Shown: positions 52,405 through 61,431, counted from the first letter of the stretch. The stretch: 64,000 nt of DNA from Streptomyces laurentii (GCA_002355495.1 AP017424.1:3906001-3970000); one strand, 5' to 3'. The notes: a model not told the origin generated them from the letters alone. Translations and numbers: made by a program.

Positions 52405-53382
52405 TCAGCTGAGCGTCACCTGACGGTTGGTGAGACCGCCACGCGCCCGGCGCTCCTCGACGGTGAGCGGGGCGTCAGCGGCGAGCGCCGCGGTGAGCCG
52501 CTCGGCGAACTCGGCCGCCGGCTTCTCGCAGTCCTCCGCCGTCATCGAGGTCGGCAGATCCCAGACCGGAACGGTCAGACCGTGGGCCCGGAAGGAGCCG
52601 ACGAGCCGGGTGTCCGCGCCGAGCGAGGAGGTGCCGGCGGCCTGGAGCCGGGCCAGCGCGTCGAGCAGCTTCTCCTCCGGGTACGGCATGACCCAGCGCA
52701 GATGGTTCTTGTCCGGGGTCTCGCACCAGTACGCGGCGTCGACCGAGGCCAGCTTCACGGTGGGGATGGCGGCGGCGTTCGCGCGCTCCAGGGAGGCGGT
52801 GACCTCGGGGCTGGAATTGTCCGAGGACTCCGGAATCCAGAATTCGAATCCGGTGTGCACTTCAGGCGCAAAATCGCTGTTCGGGTCGAGCAGATCCGAC
52901 AGCCGCGGACCCTCCGCGGCCACGCGGCGCGCGGTGACCGGCGTCCCCGGCTCGGCCACCAGGGCGCGCTCCAGGGTGTCGGCGAGGTCGCGGCCGAGGT
53001 CGCCGGTGGACGAGTCGTTCTGCAGCGCGAGCAGCACGGAGCCGTCGTCGCGGCGCAGCGCGGGCCACGCCATCGGCAGCACCGTCGCCAGGGTCACCGA
53101 CGGGACGCCCTCGGGCAGCCCGCCCTTGAGGGTGAGCGGTACGGTCGCGGCGGGCACCAGCTCGCGCAGCGCGACCCAGTCGCACTCGCCGGGCAGGCCC
53201 TCGAACGGGCGCTGCACGAGCTCGGCCACGGCGTGCGCGGCGGCCCGTCCGTGACACGCCTTGTAGCGGCGGCCCGAACCGCACGGACACGGCTCGCGCG
53301 CGCCGACGACCGGGATCTCCCCGTCGGCGAGCTGGGCCTGACCGGCCTTGCCGGGCTTCGTCTGGGGGCGCTTCTTGGCCAT
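52405..53382 (-). CDS. DUF5926 protein with N-terminal SEC-C metal motif
   Basis: A protein of about 325 residues starting MAKKRPQTKPGKAGQ. The N-terminal EPCPCGSGRRYKACHG is a SEC-C zinc motif like that at the end of SecA. The rest is the actinobacterial DUF5926 domain: GECDWVALRELVPAATVPLTL, DDGSVLLALQNDSSTGDLGRDLADTL, GFEFWIP, CETPDKNHLRWVMPYPEEKLLDAL, VPVWDLP. A nucleic-acid or ribosome role is plausible from the basic N-terminus and SEC-C, but not shown. ATG 53382 is the conserved start. It stands alone. Confidence 0.85.
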   Translation of the reverse strand: MAKKRPQTKPGKAGQAQLADGEIPVVGAREPCPCGSGRRYKACHGRAAAHAVAELVQRPFEGLPGECDWVALRELVPAATVPLTLKGGLPEGVPSVTLATVLPMAWPALRRDDGSVLLALQNDSSTGDLGRDLADTLERALVAEPGTPVTARRVAAEGPRLSDLLDPNSDFAPEVHTGFEFWIPESSDNSSPEVTASLERANAAAIPTVKLASVDAAYWCETPDKNHLRWVMPYPEEKLLDALARLQAAGTSSLGADTRLVGSFRAHGLTVPVWDLPTSMTAEDCEKPAAEFAERLTAALAADAPLTVEERRARGGLTNRQVTLS

Positions 53383-53537
53383 GGTGGGCTTTCTCCCGAT
53401 CGCGGCGATCCAGTGTTCGGCCGCGAGCCTAGTCGCCCGGTGTCCTCCGACGCCCCTTTCCCCGCCGTACGGACAGGGAGACGGCCGAGGCGGCGGTCCG
53501 TAGCGGACCACCGCCCGAAAGCCCGGTCAGGCCGGAG

Positions 53538-54059
53538 TCATTCCAGATCGTCGTACGCGTCGAGGAACCCGAAACCGAGACCGGAGCCGCCGCCGACCCG
53601 CGCCGCGAAGTCCTCGCGGCGATGGCCCTCGGTGACCCGGACCCAGACCGTGACCTCGCCCGTCGCGCTGTCCCGTACGCCCCAGTCCTGCGCGAGCGCT
53701 CCGATGATGTTCAGCCCGCGGCCGCCGTGCGCGGTGACCGAGGGCGTGGCGGGGACCGGGCGGGTCGGACCGCCGCCGTCCGTCACCTCGACCAGGAGAC
53801 CGCCCGCGCGGTCGATGCTCCACGCGGCGCGGACGTCACCCTCGCCGACGTCCGCCCGGCCCAGCGGCCTGCCATGGCGATACGCGTTGCTCAACAGCTC
53901 CGAAAGGATCAGCACCGCGTCGTCGACGACCGATTCGGCCATTCCGCTGCGATTCAGCTGCTCCCGCATCCGATGCCGTGCCTGGCTCACGCCCGCAGGA
54001 CCATGAGGAACGGCCATGCTCGACGACGTGGGCACTGCCTGTGCCACCATCAACGCCAC
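53538..54059 (-). CDS. RsbW-like ATP-binding regulator
   Basis: A protein of about 173 residues starting GTG 54059 with an excellent AAAGGAGGT upstream. The GHKL boxes are present: VDDAVLILSELLSNAYRHG (N-box), VEVTDGGGPTRP (G1) and AHGGRGLNIIGALAQDWG (G2). The C-terminus ends GSGLGFGFLDAYDDLE, a short acidic tail beyond the fold. It is the second small RsbW-like kinase in the window and has the same likely role as an anti-sigma or partner-switch protein. The upstream region (54060-54290) shows no gene that I can support. Confidence 0.86.
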   Translation of the reverse strand: MALMVAQAVPTSSSMAVPHGPAGVSQARHRMREQLNRSGMAESVVDDAVLILSELLSNAYRHGRPLGRADVGEGDVRAAWSIDRAGGLLVEVTDGGGPTRPVPATPSVTAHGGRGLNIIGALAQDWGVRDSATGEVTVWVRVTEGHRREDFAARVGGGSGLGFGFLDAYDDLE

Positions 54060-54290
54060 CCCCGAGACCTCCTTTGCCCCACGCCACGGTGTGGATGCCC
54101 CGATGGCCTGGGCCGGAAACCGGCCAGTAATGCCAGGGTGGCGCACTCGTGACGATCGCGTACGTCCCGAACGCGCCGGGGCACACCCCGTACCCGTGTG
54201 GCTGCTGGGGCAAAGGGGGTGAAGAGGGGCTTGGAGCCGGTCCGGGACCGGTCCGAAGAAAACGCGAAATTCGGGCCGGGGCGGCAGGCT

Positions 54291-55112
54291 CTACAGGCGG
54301 CCGAGCTGCGTCAGCACCTGCTTCGGGCGGTTGGTGATGATCCCGTCGACCCCGAGCCGTACGCACAGCTCGACGTCCTCCGGTTCGTCCACCGTCCACA
54401 CGTGGATCTGGTGGCCCGCCTGCCGCAAGCGCAGGATCACGGCCGGGTGGTGACGCACGATCCGGATCGACGGGCCGGCGATCCGCGCGCCGGCCGGCAG
54501 CCGTCCGTCGCGCAGCCGCGGGGTGACGAACTGGGTGAGCGAGACGGTCGGCAGCGTCGGCGCGGCCTCCGCGACGCGGTGCAGCGAGCGGGCCGAGAAG
54601 CTCATGACGCGGACGGCCGACTCCTCGGGCGCGGCCGGCGCGGCGAGGCCGAAGCGGTCGAGCAGCTGGAGCAGCTTGTCCTCGACCTGGCCGGCCCAGC
54701 GGGTGGGGTGCTTGGTCTCGATGGCGAGCTCGATACGGCGGTCGGTGTCGGCGACGAGTTCGAGGAGCCGTTCGAGGGTGAGGACGGAGGTGGCGCCGGG
54801 ATCGCCCCAGTCCGGGCTCTCGCCCGCCTCGTCGCGTCCCTTCCAGGTGCCGAAGTCGAGCGTGGCGAGGTCGGCGAGTTCGAGGGCGGAGACGGCGCCG
54901 CGGCCGTTGGAGGTGCGGTTGACGCGCCGGTCGTGGACACAGACCAGATGGCCGTCGGCGGTGAGCCGGACATCGCACTCCAGGGCGTCCGCGCCGTCCT
55001 CGATGGCCTTCACGTACGCGGCCAGGGTGTGCTCGGGGGCGTCCTCGGAGGCTCCGCGGTGGGCGACCACCTGGACGGGAAGGCGGCTCGGGTGCCGCGA
55101 TGCGTGGGTCAC
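54291..55112 (-). CDS. Glycerophosphodiester phosphodiesterase
   Basis: About 273 residues from GTG 55112. The GDPD TIM barrel is seen from VVAHRGASEDAPEHTLAAYVKAIEDGADALECDVRLTADGHLVCVHD, which contains the catalytic His pair and the metal Glu/Asp. RIELAIETKHPTRW and IHVWTVDEPEDVELCVRLGVDGIITNRP complete the family pattern. It hydrolyses glycerophosphodiesters to glycerol-3-phosphate and an alcohol. No signal peptide is evident, so it is cytoplasmic. A single gene, divergent from the protease. Confidence 0.93.
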   Translation of the reverse strand: MTHASRHPSRLPVQVVAHRGASEDAPEHTLAAYVKAIEDGADALECDVRLTADGHLVCVHDRRVNRTSNGRGAVSALELADLATLDFGTWKGRDEAGESPDWGDPGATSVLTLERLLELVADTDRRIELAIETKHPTRWAGQVEDKLLQLLDRFGLAAPAAPEESAVRVMSFSARSLHRVAEAAPTLPTVSLTQFVTPRLRDGRLPAGARIAGPSIRIVRHHPAVILRLRQAGHQIHVWTVDEPEDVELCVRLGVDGIITNRPKQVLTQLGRL

Positions 55113-55259
55113 CGCGACATGGTACGGGTGCCCGTTATGTCCGCAGTAAACAATCGGGTGCGGATGCACAGCTCCGGCTTACAGTGGCCTGACGTGTTGT
55201 GGGAAAAGCTGACCGCAGCACCCCTGACGACGTCCGCGCAGTGCAACGAGGAGAGAGCT

Positions 55260-56846
55260 GTGAGCACCGAGAACGAGGGGACGCGGGTTCCGGAGAGCCG
55301 GCCGACCCCGTCCACCCCCGCGGCGTCCCCCACGCCTCCCCCTCCCGCGTCCCCCGCGACTCCTCCGGCAGCGGCCGCTCCGGAGGCCCCGGCCCCGGCC
55401 CCGGACCACACGGCCCCGGCCACGCAGGAGCTCCCGACGGCCCCCGTGGCGCCGCCGGTCGAGGCCGCCCCGGCCACGCAGGAGCTTCCGACGGCCCCCG
55501 CGGCCGCCGCGCCCGAGCAGGCCCCGGCGCCCGCCCCCGTACCCGTACCCGAGCCTCCGGCGCAGGCCCCCGCGCCCGCCCAGGCTCCGCACTACGCCGC
55601 CCAGGCCCCGGCTCAGGCTCCGGCCGCGGCGCCCGGCGAGGGCTGGCCGCCCGCGCCGCCCACGACCCCGGCCTGGGGCGCGCCCCAGCAGCCCGTCCCC
55701 GAGACCCCGCGGCGCAAGCGCGGCGGCGGTCTGGTCGCCGCGGTCCTCGTGGCCGCCCTGGTGGCCGGCGGTATCGGCGGCGGCGTCGGCTACTGGGCCG
55801 CGACCCAGCGCGACGGCGGTTCCACCGGCTCGACCCCGGTCGCCGCCGGCGACTCCCCGTCCTCCTTCAAGCGCGACCCGGGCACGGTCGCCGCGGTCGC
55901 CGCCAAGGCCCTGCCGAGCGTCGTCACCATCACGGCGAAGTCCGGCGGCCGGGACGGCGAGGGTGGCACCGGCACCGGCTTCGTCTACGACAAGGAAGGC
56001 CACATCGTCACCAACAACCACGTGGTGGCGTCGGCGGCGGACGGCGGCACGCTCTCCGCGACCTTCTCCAACGGCAAGACGTACGACGCGGAGGTCGTGG
56101 GCCGCGCGCAGGGCTACGACGTGGCCGTGCTGAAGCTGAAGAACGCCCCCGACAACCTCGCCCCGATCCCGCTGGGCGACTCCGAGAAGGTCGCCGTCGG
56201 CGACTCGACCATCGCGATCGGCGCGCCCTTCGGCCTGTCGAACACGGTCACCACGGGCATCATCAGCGCCAAGAACCGTCCGGTCGCCTCCGGCGACGGC
56301 TCCGGCGGCAAGAACTCGTACATGAGCGCGCTGCAGACCGACGCCTCGATCAACCCGGGCAACTCCGGCGGCCCGCTGCTCGACGCGAGCGGCGCCGTGA
56401 TCGGCATCAACTCCGCCATCCAGTCCACCAGCGGCGGCTTCGGCCAGTCCCAGGCGGGCTCGATCGGCCTCGGCTTCGCGATCCCGGTCAACCAGGCGCG
56501 CAACGTCGCCGAGCAGCTGATCAAGACCGGCAAGCCGGTCTACCCGGTCATCGGCGCCACCGTGAACATGCAGGACCAGCCCGACGGCGGCAGCGGCGCC
56601 GTCATCCCCGAGGAGGGCTCCGGCGGCACCCCCGCCGTCAGCGCCGACGGCCCGGCCGCCAAGGCCGGTCTGAAGGGCGGCGACACGATCGTCTCCTTCG
56701 GCGGCCGCCCGATCGACAACGGCCGGACCCTCATCGGCGAGATCTGGACCCACCAGCCCGGCGACAAGGTCGAGATCACCTACAAGCGGGACGGGAAGAC
56801 CGCCACCGCGACGGTGGTCCTCGGCGCGCGCACCGGCGACAGCTGA
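55260..56846 (+). CDS. HtrA/DegP-like S1C serine protease with PDZ domain
   Basis: A 528-residue membrane-anchored protease. The first 150 residues are a Pro/Ala-rich cytoplasmic tail. A single membrane segment follows (about 162-182). The trypsin-like domain has His in IVTNNHVVAS, Asp in GYDVAVLKL and Ser in NPGNSGGPL. A PDZ domain (about 440-525) follows with KAGLKGGDTIVSFGGRPIDNG. It should act outside the membrane in quality control. GTG 55260 has GAGGAGAG upstream. A 19-bp-stem terminator follows at 56893-56942. Confidence 0.93.
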   Translation: MSTENEGTRVPESRPTPSTPAASPTPPPPASPATPPAAAAPEAPAPAPDHTAPATQELPTAPVAPPVEAAPATQELPTAPAAAAPEQAPAPAPVPVPEPPAQAPAPAQAPHYAAQAPAQAPAAAPGEGWPPAPPTTPAWGAPQQPVPETPRRKRGGGLVAAVLVAALVAGGIGGGVGYWAATQRDGGSTGSTPVAAGDSPSSFKRDPGTVAAVAAKALPSVVTITAKSGGRDGEGGTGTGFVYDKEGHIVTNNHVVASAADGGTLSATFSNGKTYDAEVVGRAQGYDVAVLKLKNAPDNLAPIPLGDSEKVAVGDSTIAIGAPFGLSNTVTTGIISAKNRPVASGDGSGGKNSYMSALQTDASINPGNSGGPLLDASGAVIGINSAIQSTSGGFGQSQAGSIGLGFAIPVNQARNVAEQLIKTGKPVYPVIGATVNMQDQPDGGSGAVIPEEGSGGTPAVSADGPAAKAGLKGGDTIVSFGGRPIDNGRTLIGEIWTHQPGDKVEITYKRDGKTATATVVLGARTGDS

Positions 56847-56892
56847 GTCCGTACGCACGTACGGGAGTACGTCGGTACGTGAGTGCGGACGC

Positions 56893-56942
56893 GAGTACGG
56901 GTACGGCCCCGGGGCTTCGGCCTCGGGGCCGTACCCGTACTC
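56893..56942. terminator. Bidirectional terminator, 19-bp perfect stem
   Basis: 56893-56911 is fully complementary to 56924-56942, loop of 12 bases. It lies between the convergent protease and the small membrane-protein gene. Confidence 0.88.
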
Positions 56943-56979
56943 GTACCTGTAGCCGTCAGCCGCACCCGTGCTCCCGCGG

Positions 56980-57357
56980 TCAGAGGACGCGGGTGGTCGT
57001 GCCGCCTGTCTTGTGCCGACCGGCGCGACCGGCCCGATGCCGCGTCCGCCGCCGGGACACGAGCGCCGCCGCCACCGAGCAGACCAGGAGGGGAGTGGCG
57101 GCCCACTGGATCACGGCCATCGGCCAGGCCGGCTCCGCGCCGACGAGCAGGCCCGCCATCCTGACGGCCAGGGCCGTGCCCAGCAGCACGTAACCGAGCC
57201 CCCAGGAACGAACGGCCCACGCGGGTCCCGTGATCGGCTGCTCCGGACGGTGCGGCCGGAGCAGGGCCCGCCCGCCCCACCCCGCACACCCCAGTCCGAG
57301 GATCACCATGAAGACCCCGCCGACCGTGTCCCACAGGTCGGTCCGGATTCCGGGCAT
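56980..57357 (-). CDS. Small hypothetical membrane protein
   Basis: A 125-residue protein with three hydrophobic segments (about 10-28, 47-68, 78-98) and a very basic C-terminus (RRRTRHRAGRAGRHK). No domain is recognised. Start ATG 57357 (MPGIRTDLWDTVGGV). The segment pattern and basic tail support a real inner-membrane protein. Function unknown. Confidence 0.6.
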   Translation of the reverse strand: MPGIRTDLWDTVGGVFMVILGLGCAGWGGRALLRPHRPEQPITGPAWAVRSWGLGYVLLGTALAVRMAGLLVGAEPAWPMAVIQWAATPLLVCSVAAALVSRRRTRHRAGRAGRHKTGGTTTRVL

Positions 57358-57599
57358 CGGTTCCTCGCTCTCCTCGCGTGGACCCCGCGAAGGGCTGCCA
57401 CGCCCGCAAGGATGGCCGCTCGCGCCTGACGTCTCGTCTGCCGGGTCCGGCAGACGACGGGAGGGGCCGGCTTCCGGCTTCCGGCAAGGCGGGCGCCGCG
57501 ACAGGTCCCGGGACGGCGAACCCCGTGCGGACCACGAGCCCCGTCCGGCACCGGAGCCGGTAGGCTGTAGCCGCTCCGCTCCAGGTGAGCGGGAAGCAT

Positions 57600-57684
57600 G
57601 GTGGGTTGCCCGAGCGGCCTAAGGGAACGGTCTTGAAAACCGTCGTGGCGCGAGTCACCGTGGGTTCAAATCCCACACCCACCG
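57600..57684 (+). tRNA. tRNA-Ser (anticodon UGA)
   Basis: An 85-base cloverleaf: acceptor GGTGGGT pairs with ACCCACC at 57677-57683, the D-arm contains CCGAGCGGCCTAAGGG, the anticodon stem-loop ACGGTCT-TGA-AAACCGT gives anticodon UGA, a long variable arm follows (class II tRNA), and the T-arm has GTGGGTTCAAATCCCAC. No CCA is encoded. The 3' end is the probable integration site of the adjacent element. Confidence 0.97.
57660..57684. other. Probable attL at 3' end of tRNA-Ser
   Basis: The integrase gene faces the tRNA 3' end and begins its last codon 144 bases away. The identity segment is expected to include the T-arm and acceptor 3' half. Directly after it, GCAGGTCAGAG is repeated (57687-57697 and 57703-57713), which may be integrase arm sites. 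The matching attR is outside the window, so the boundary is inferred. Confidence 0.6.
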
Positions 57685-57710
57685 CAGCAGGTCAGAGAAT
57701 TGGCAGGTCA

Positions 57711-57743
57711 GAGGGCGGGCCCCGAACTCCGGGGGCCGCCCTC
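57711..57743 (+). terminator. Terminator downstream of tRNA-Ser
   Basis: GAGGGCGG (57711-57718) pairs with CCGCCCTC (57736-57743), and inside it CCCC pairs with GGGG. It may end the tRNA transcript and/or the integrase transcript. Confidence 0.6.
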
Positions 57744-57827
57744 TGCGTTCACCCTGTCTCACCCTGACTCGCCGGTATCCCACTCCTGACCAGTGCGTAT
57801 GGGCCATCTGTGGGCCAGGATCCCGGA

Positions 57828-59231
57828 CTACTCCTCGGCCTGAAGTCCTTGCTCCACAAGGCGGTTCGCGGCATCCGACCCGCCCTTGAGGATCTTGGCG
57901 TAGAAGCGGTACAGCACGGCGAGGCTGTGCCCGGCCCGGTAGGCGGCCTCAACCGGATCCATGCCGGACTTGATCCACAGAGAGATCGCGGCGTGGCGCA
58001 GGGAGTACGGGACGTCAGCCAGCTCGGTTGCCAGTTCCTGCTCGGCGAGCACGGCCTTGCGTGCGTTCTGCCAGACCTCGGAGTACTCGTTCGACGTGAC
58101 CCGGCCGCCATTCACCGCCCGGAAGAGCCGGCCGTCCGGCGCGACGCCGAAGCGCGCGATATGGGCGCGGACCATGCGGACGAAGACAGGAGGGATCGGC
58201 ACGGCCCTCACCGCCCCCCGCGCCCGATGCTTCAGGCCGCGCTCGTCATGCGACTTCCCGCTGTTCGTCCAACCACCTCCGACCTCGGGGTGGCTTGCCG
58301 AGACAAGCACTTCGCCCCAGGCATCGGGCTCGTTCTCCGGCGGCAGAACGAAGTCCTTCTCTCGCAGGGCCGCCGCCTCGCCGGGCCTCGTAGCCAGGTA
58401 GTAGATGGCTCCGAAGAAGGTCTCAAGACGCTCGCCGCGAGTGCCCTGCGCGGCAACCGCACCGATCAGCTCCCGAGCCAGCCGCGGGCCCGGCACGAAC
58501 CGGAAGTCGACCTCATCGGACGTCTGCGGAGCCGCCCAGTCCACGGACAGGAAGGGGTGGCGGGAGATGAGACCGCGCTCCTCCACGGCATAGCGGAAGG
58601 CGTTGCTCAGCACCATGCGCTTCCGGTTGGCGGTGTTCTCGGCCGCTGGTTTGCCGTTCAGGAGCCTGGAGAGGGCCATGAGCGCGGCGCGGACGTGCTC
58701 AGGCTTCGCGGCTTCGTCCACCTTCAGCGAGTGCTCGGTGATCCAGGCGAGCGCTTCGCGCACGTAGCTCGGCGGCTCGTCGACATCGGACCGCGAGAGA
58801 GGCCGGCCGTCCGGACCATCCACCACCCGGAACGCCCACTGGTAGAGCGCGTCCCGCAGAACGCGCGGGTCCGGACGTCCGCTGCCGGACTTCACCAGCA
58901 CGGGCGTCACGACCGCGAGAGACTCGGCGATGCTCGCGCGATGCTTCGCTGCCGCTCCGGGCCACTTCATCAGGACATACGACCTGGCGTGGTCGTACCA
59001 GGTGGGCATCGAGAGCGCGGCGAACTCCTTTGCCGGGAGTCCCGTCTCCTCGTCGAACTGCTGCCCCTCGCGCAGCGCGGCCATCAGCTCGGAGCGCCGG
59101 CCGTCGGCTTGCGGCCTGAGCTTGAAGCTCCGGGAGTGGGCCTGCTTGCCGACCCGCCACCGCAGCTCAAACGGTTTCGGACGGCCCTTGCGCTGCCGGA
59201 TGGACCAGATGTCTACGTCGTACGTGAGCAT
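57828..59231 (-). CDS. int: Tyrosine recombinase integrase
   Basis: A 467-residue site-specific recombinase. Residues about 10-60 form the arm-binding domain, 75-230 the core-binding domain (helical), and 255-460 the catalytic domain. Catalytic residues visible are Arg in YLATRPGEAAAL, the Lys region, PYSLRHAAIS (the second Arg), RAGHS (His) and the nucleophile Tyr in LYRFYAK. It inserts the element into the tRNA-Ser 3' end and, with Xis, excises it. The start ATG 59231 has a weak GGAGAG. It follows xis by 58 bases, so the two are cotranscribed. Confidence 0.93.
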   Translation of the reverse strand: MLTYDVDIWSIRQRKGRPKPFELRWRVGKQAHSRSFKLRPQADGRRSELMAALREGQQFDEETGLPAKEFAALSMPTWYDHARSYVLMKWPGAAAKHRASIAESLAVVTPVLVKSGSGRPDPRVLRDALYQWAFRVVDGPDGRPLSRSDVDEPPSYVREALAWITEHSLKVDEAAKPEHVRAALMALSRLLNGKPAAENTANRKRMVLSNAFRYAVEERGLISRHPFLSVDWAAPQTSDEVDFRFVPGPRLARELIGAVAAQGTRGERLETFFGAIYYLATRPGEAAALREKDFVLPPENEPDAWGEVLVSASHPEVGGGWTNSGKSHDERGLKHRARGAVRAVPIPPVFVRMVRAHIARFGVAPDGRLFRAVNGGRVTSNEYSEVWQNARKAVLAEQELATELADVPYSLRHAAISLWIKSGMDPVEAAYRAGHSLAVLYRFYAKILKGGSDAANRLVEQGLQAEE

Positions 59232-59289
59232 GTCTCTCCAGATAGGCGAGGGGGCCCGCCGGTGGCGGGCCCCCTCGATGCGGGACGGG

Positions 59290-59478
59290 TCAGGCGACGG
59301 CTTCCTCGTACTGGGCCAGCCAGTTGTCGAGGTCTGAACGCCTCACGCGGAGCTGGCCGTTGGGCAACTTGATCAGGCGCGGGCCCTTGCCGCGGGCGCG
59401 CATCCGGTAGAAGGCGGCGCGGCTCATGTCGAGCTCGGCCAGGACCTCGGGGAGCTTGAGCATCGGCTGACGTGCCAT
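59290..59478 (-). CDS. xis: Excisionase (AlpA/MerR-like winged helix)
   Basis: A 62-residue basic protein, MARQPMLKLPEVLAELDMSR at the start, with KGPRLIKLPNGQLRVRRSDLDNWL as the wing and C-terminal helix. This is the helix-turn-helix excisionase of actinobacterial integrative elements. It is upstream of int in the same direction and should set the balance between integration and excision. The ATG 59478 has GGAG directly before it. Confidence 0.9.
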   Translation of the reverse strand: MARQPMLKLPEVLAELDMSRAAFYRMRARGKGPRLIKLPNGQLRVRRSDLDNWLAQYEEAVA

Positions 59479-59551
59479 GGGACTCCTCGGTTAGGGCTGG
59501 GGTGACGTTGTGGCGGGTGGCGCCCGTCCACGTTGTCCGAGGTGAGGATTT

Positions 59552-59762
59552 CTGCGTCACTGCGTCACCAGCGTCACTTAGGGGCTGTGGCCTGCGGTTT
59601 TTCGGTGACGCAGGGGCGGCGGCCTGTGTCACTGGTGACGGAGCCGTCCGTCATGGTGTGACGCAGGTGACGAACGGTGACGCAGGGATTTGGGCTCTGC
59701 GTCACCCTTGTTGATGCAGGTGGGGAGGGGGTTTCGGGGCCCTGGTGACGCAGGTGACGCAG
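59552..59762. repeat. Iteron-like array of a 9-base word (GTGACGCAG)
   Basis: Within 211 bases the word GTGACGCAG, or its complement CTGCGTCAC, occurs eight times exactly: 59552-59560, 59560-59568, 59605-59613, 59658-59666, 59677-59685, 59697-59705, 59745-59753 and 59754-59762. Degenerate copies (GTGACG, GTCAC) fill the gaps. The last two are exact tandem copies. Such iterons commonly bind a replication initiator or regulator. They lie upstream of xis-int and downstream of the replication genes. Confidence 0.85.
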
Positions 59763-59875
59763 CGTCTTCCTACTTAGGAAAATGAGGGGCCTGTGTCTGT
59801 TGTTGTGTGGGCCTTCGAGCGTGAAGAAGGGGCCGCTTCGCGGCGCGCCTTTTGGGCGGCGGCAAGCCGCCGAAG

Positions 59876-59919
59876 AGCAAGAGGAGCACCGCCGCCCCGG
59901 GCCGGGTGCTCCTCTTGCT
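59876..59919 (-). terminator. Terminator of the replication operon, 15-bp perfect stem
   Basis: AGCAAGAGGAGCACC at 59876-59890 is fully complementary to 59905-59919, loop of 14 bases. It lies 28 bases past the stop of the replication ATPase gene. Confidence 0.82.
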
Positions 59920-59946
59920 TGTGCGGCTTGGTCCGCGTGGCGCGGG

Positions 59947-61431
59947 TCAGAACGCCGGCTGCTGCTCGTCGGCCGGGGGCTTGGGGCGGGTCATCTCGAT
60001 GTAGCGGGCGCTGTTCTTCCGCCCCCAGTCGACCTGGAGGCCGCGTGCGGCGAGGACGGGCTGCAGGCGCTTGAGGCGGTCGGAGAGGACCTTGCCGGTG
60101 GTGGGCCAGCCCTTGGGCAGGGGCCGGAACTCCCCTTCGCCGGTGTAGAGCTGGGTGAGGTTGTGCAGCCACTCGGCGGACGTCATCCGGACCTCGGTGC
60201 CGGGGTCGATGCCGGCGGCGTGCTTGAGGACGGTCTGGGCGAGGAGGTCGCCCTCGATGACGTCGTCGTTGAGGTCGTCCAGGCTGGCGCGGTAGGCGGC
60301 CAGCGCGCCCATGCTGGCGGCGGCGTCGAGCTGCGCGCACAGGTGGGCGAAGTCGGCCATGCGCAGGTCGGTGGGGATGTCGGCCTCGGTCGAGCGGACC
60401 TTGACGGCCAGGTCGAGCACGGACCCGAGGATCACCGGCAGGTCCCTGGCGAAGTCCGTCCACAGCTCTGCCTCGGTCCGCCGCACCCGGGGGCGTTCCA
60501 GGCGGAGGGGGAGGAGGCGTTCGGCGAGGTCGGGGCGGATGACGCCGACGTCGATGCCGGTCAGGAGCATCGGCCGGCGGTAGCGGGCGCGGACGACGTC
60601 GCCGTCGGTGAACAGGGCCCGTTTGATGTTCTCGGCGCCGGTGACGATGCAGCACATGAGGTCGGACAGGTCCGGCCCCAGGTGGGAGAGGTTGTCGAGG
60701 CCGGTGACCCATCCGGCGGCGACGGCGGTGATCAGGTTCTCCTCGTCCTTCGGGGCGCGGCGCAGGTCGCCGCTCATGCCCTCGATGATCCGGACGAGCA
60801 TCCGGCCGGCGGTGGACTTGCCCGCGCCCTGGGGACCGGTGAGGAACGGGGCGGGGACGGGGACGTCGGGGCCGAGGCAGCCGATCAGCCAGGCCAGGGC
60901 GAGGCTCTCGCCGTCGGCGCTGGCGAAGTTGCACAGCCGCATCAGCAGGTCGATGCCCTTGCCGTCGGTGTCCTTGGCGGGGAGGGGGAGTTCGCCGGTG
61001 AGCTGGGTACGGCGCCAGCACACTTCGCGGGGGTCGGGGGTGAGGATGTCCCAGCCGGTGGGATGGATGCGGACGGACTGGCCGTCGTCGCGGCCCAGGT
61101 CGAGCCAGGTCGCGCCGTCGAATCCGGGGGCGACGCGGATGTGGACGGACTGGACGTCCTCGGTGAGCGCGAGTGCTTCGATCAAGTCGAGTGCCTCCTT
61201 CATGGCGGTGCCGGTGAAGACGCCCAGGCCGTCGCGGAACATCGCGGCCATGAGCTCCTGGCGGTGGCTGCCGGTCGTGCCCTGGGAGCGCATGGGGCGG
61301 GCGACGGGGTGGCCGTTGCGCTGGGCGTAGACGGTGCCGTCGATGGTGCGGAAGTAGCGGAAGTGTTCCTGCGCGTAGTCGGTGATGACCTTGCGGGGCG
61401 GGTTCTTCTCGTCCTCGGACACGGCGCTCAC
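59947..61431 (-). CDS. Replication P-loop ATPase (DNA helicase-like), partner of Prim-Pol
   Basis: A 494-residue protein from GTG 61431, which overlaps the primase stop as GTGA. Walker A is PFLTGPQGAGKST (about 180-192), then LITAVAAGWVTGLDNLSHL as the Walker B region and RYRRPMLLTGIDVG as a sensor. Residues 380-490 form a helical DNA-binding-like C-terminus. The domain belongs to the superfamily-3/D5-like replicative ATPases found with Prim-Pol in integrative elements and phages. It should melt the origin and load or act as helicase on the excised circle. Confidence 0.82.
   Translation of the reverse strand: MSAVSEDEKNPPRKVITDYAQEHFRYFRTIDGTVYAQRNGHPVARPMRSQGTTGSHRQELMAAMFRDGLGVFTGTAMKEALDLIEALALTEDVQSVHIRVAPGFDGATWLDLGRDDGQSVRIHPTGWDILTPDPREVCWRRTQLTGELPLPAKDTDGKGIDLLMRLCNFASADGESLALAWLIGCLGPDVPVPAPFLTGPQGAGKSTAGRMLVRIIEGMSGDLRRAPKDEENLITAVAAGWVTGLDNLSHLGPDLSDLMCCIVTGAENIKRALFTDGDVVRARYRRPMLLTGIDVGVIRPDLAERLLPLRLERPRVRRTEAELWTDFARDLPVILGSVLDLAVKVRSTEADIPTDLRMADFAHLCAQLDAAASMGALAAYRASLDDLNDDVIEGDLLAQTVLKHAAGIDPGTEVRMTSAEWLHNLTQLYTGEGEFRPLPKGWPTTGKVLSDRLKRLQPVLAARGLQVDWGRKNSARYIEMTRPKPPADEQQPAF

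Larger units (their letters stand above)
59479..59946. other. 468-base gap: iterons, xis-int promoter region and terminator
   Basis: No supported gene. It contains the iteron array (59552-59762), a possible -10/-35 region for xis in 59480-59550, a small GGCGGC/GCCGCC hairpin near 59855-59870 and the replication-operon terminator (59876-59919). Confidence 0.6.

Noticed and set aside
55179..56858. 559-codon antisense frame opposite the HtrA-like protease
   Set aside because: Shadow frame with Gly/Arg-rich low-complexity sequence; the protease has all catalytic motifs.
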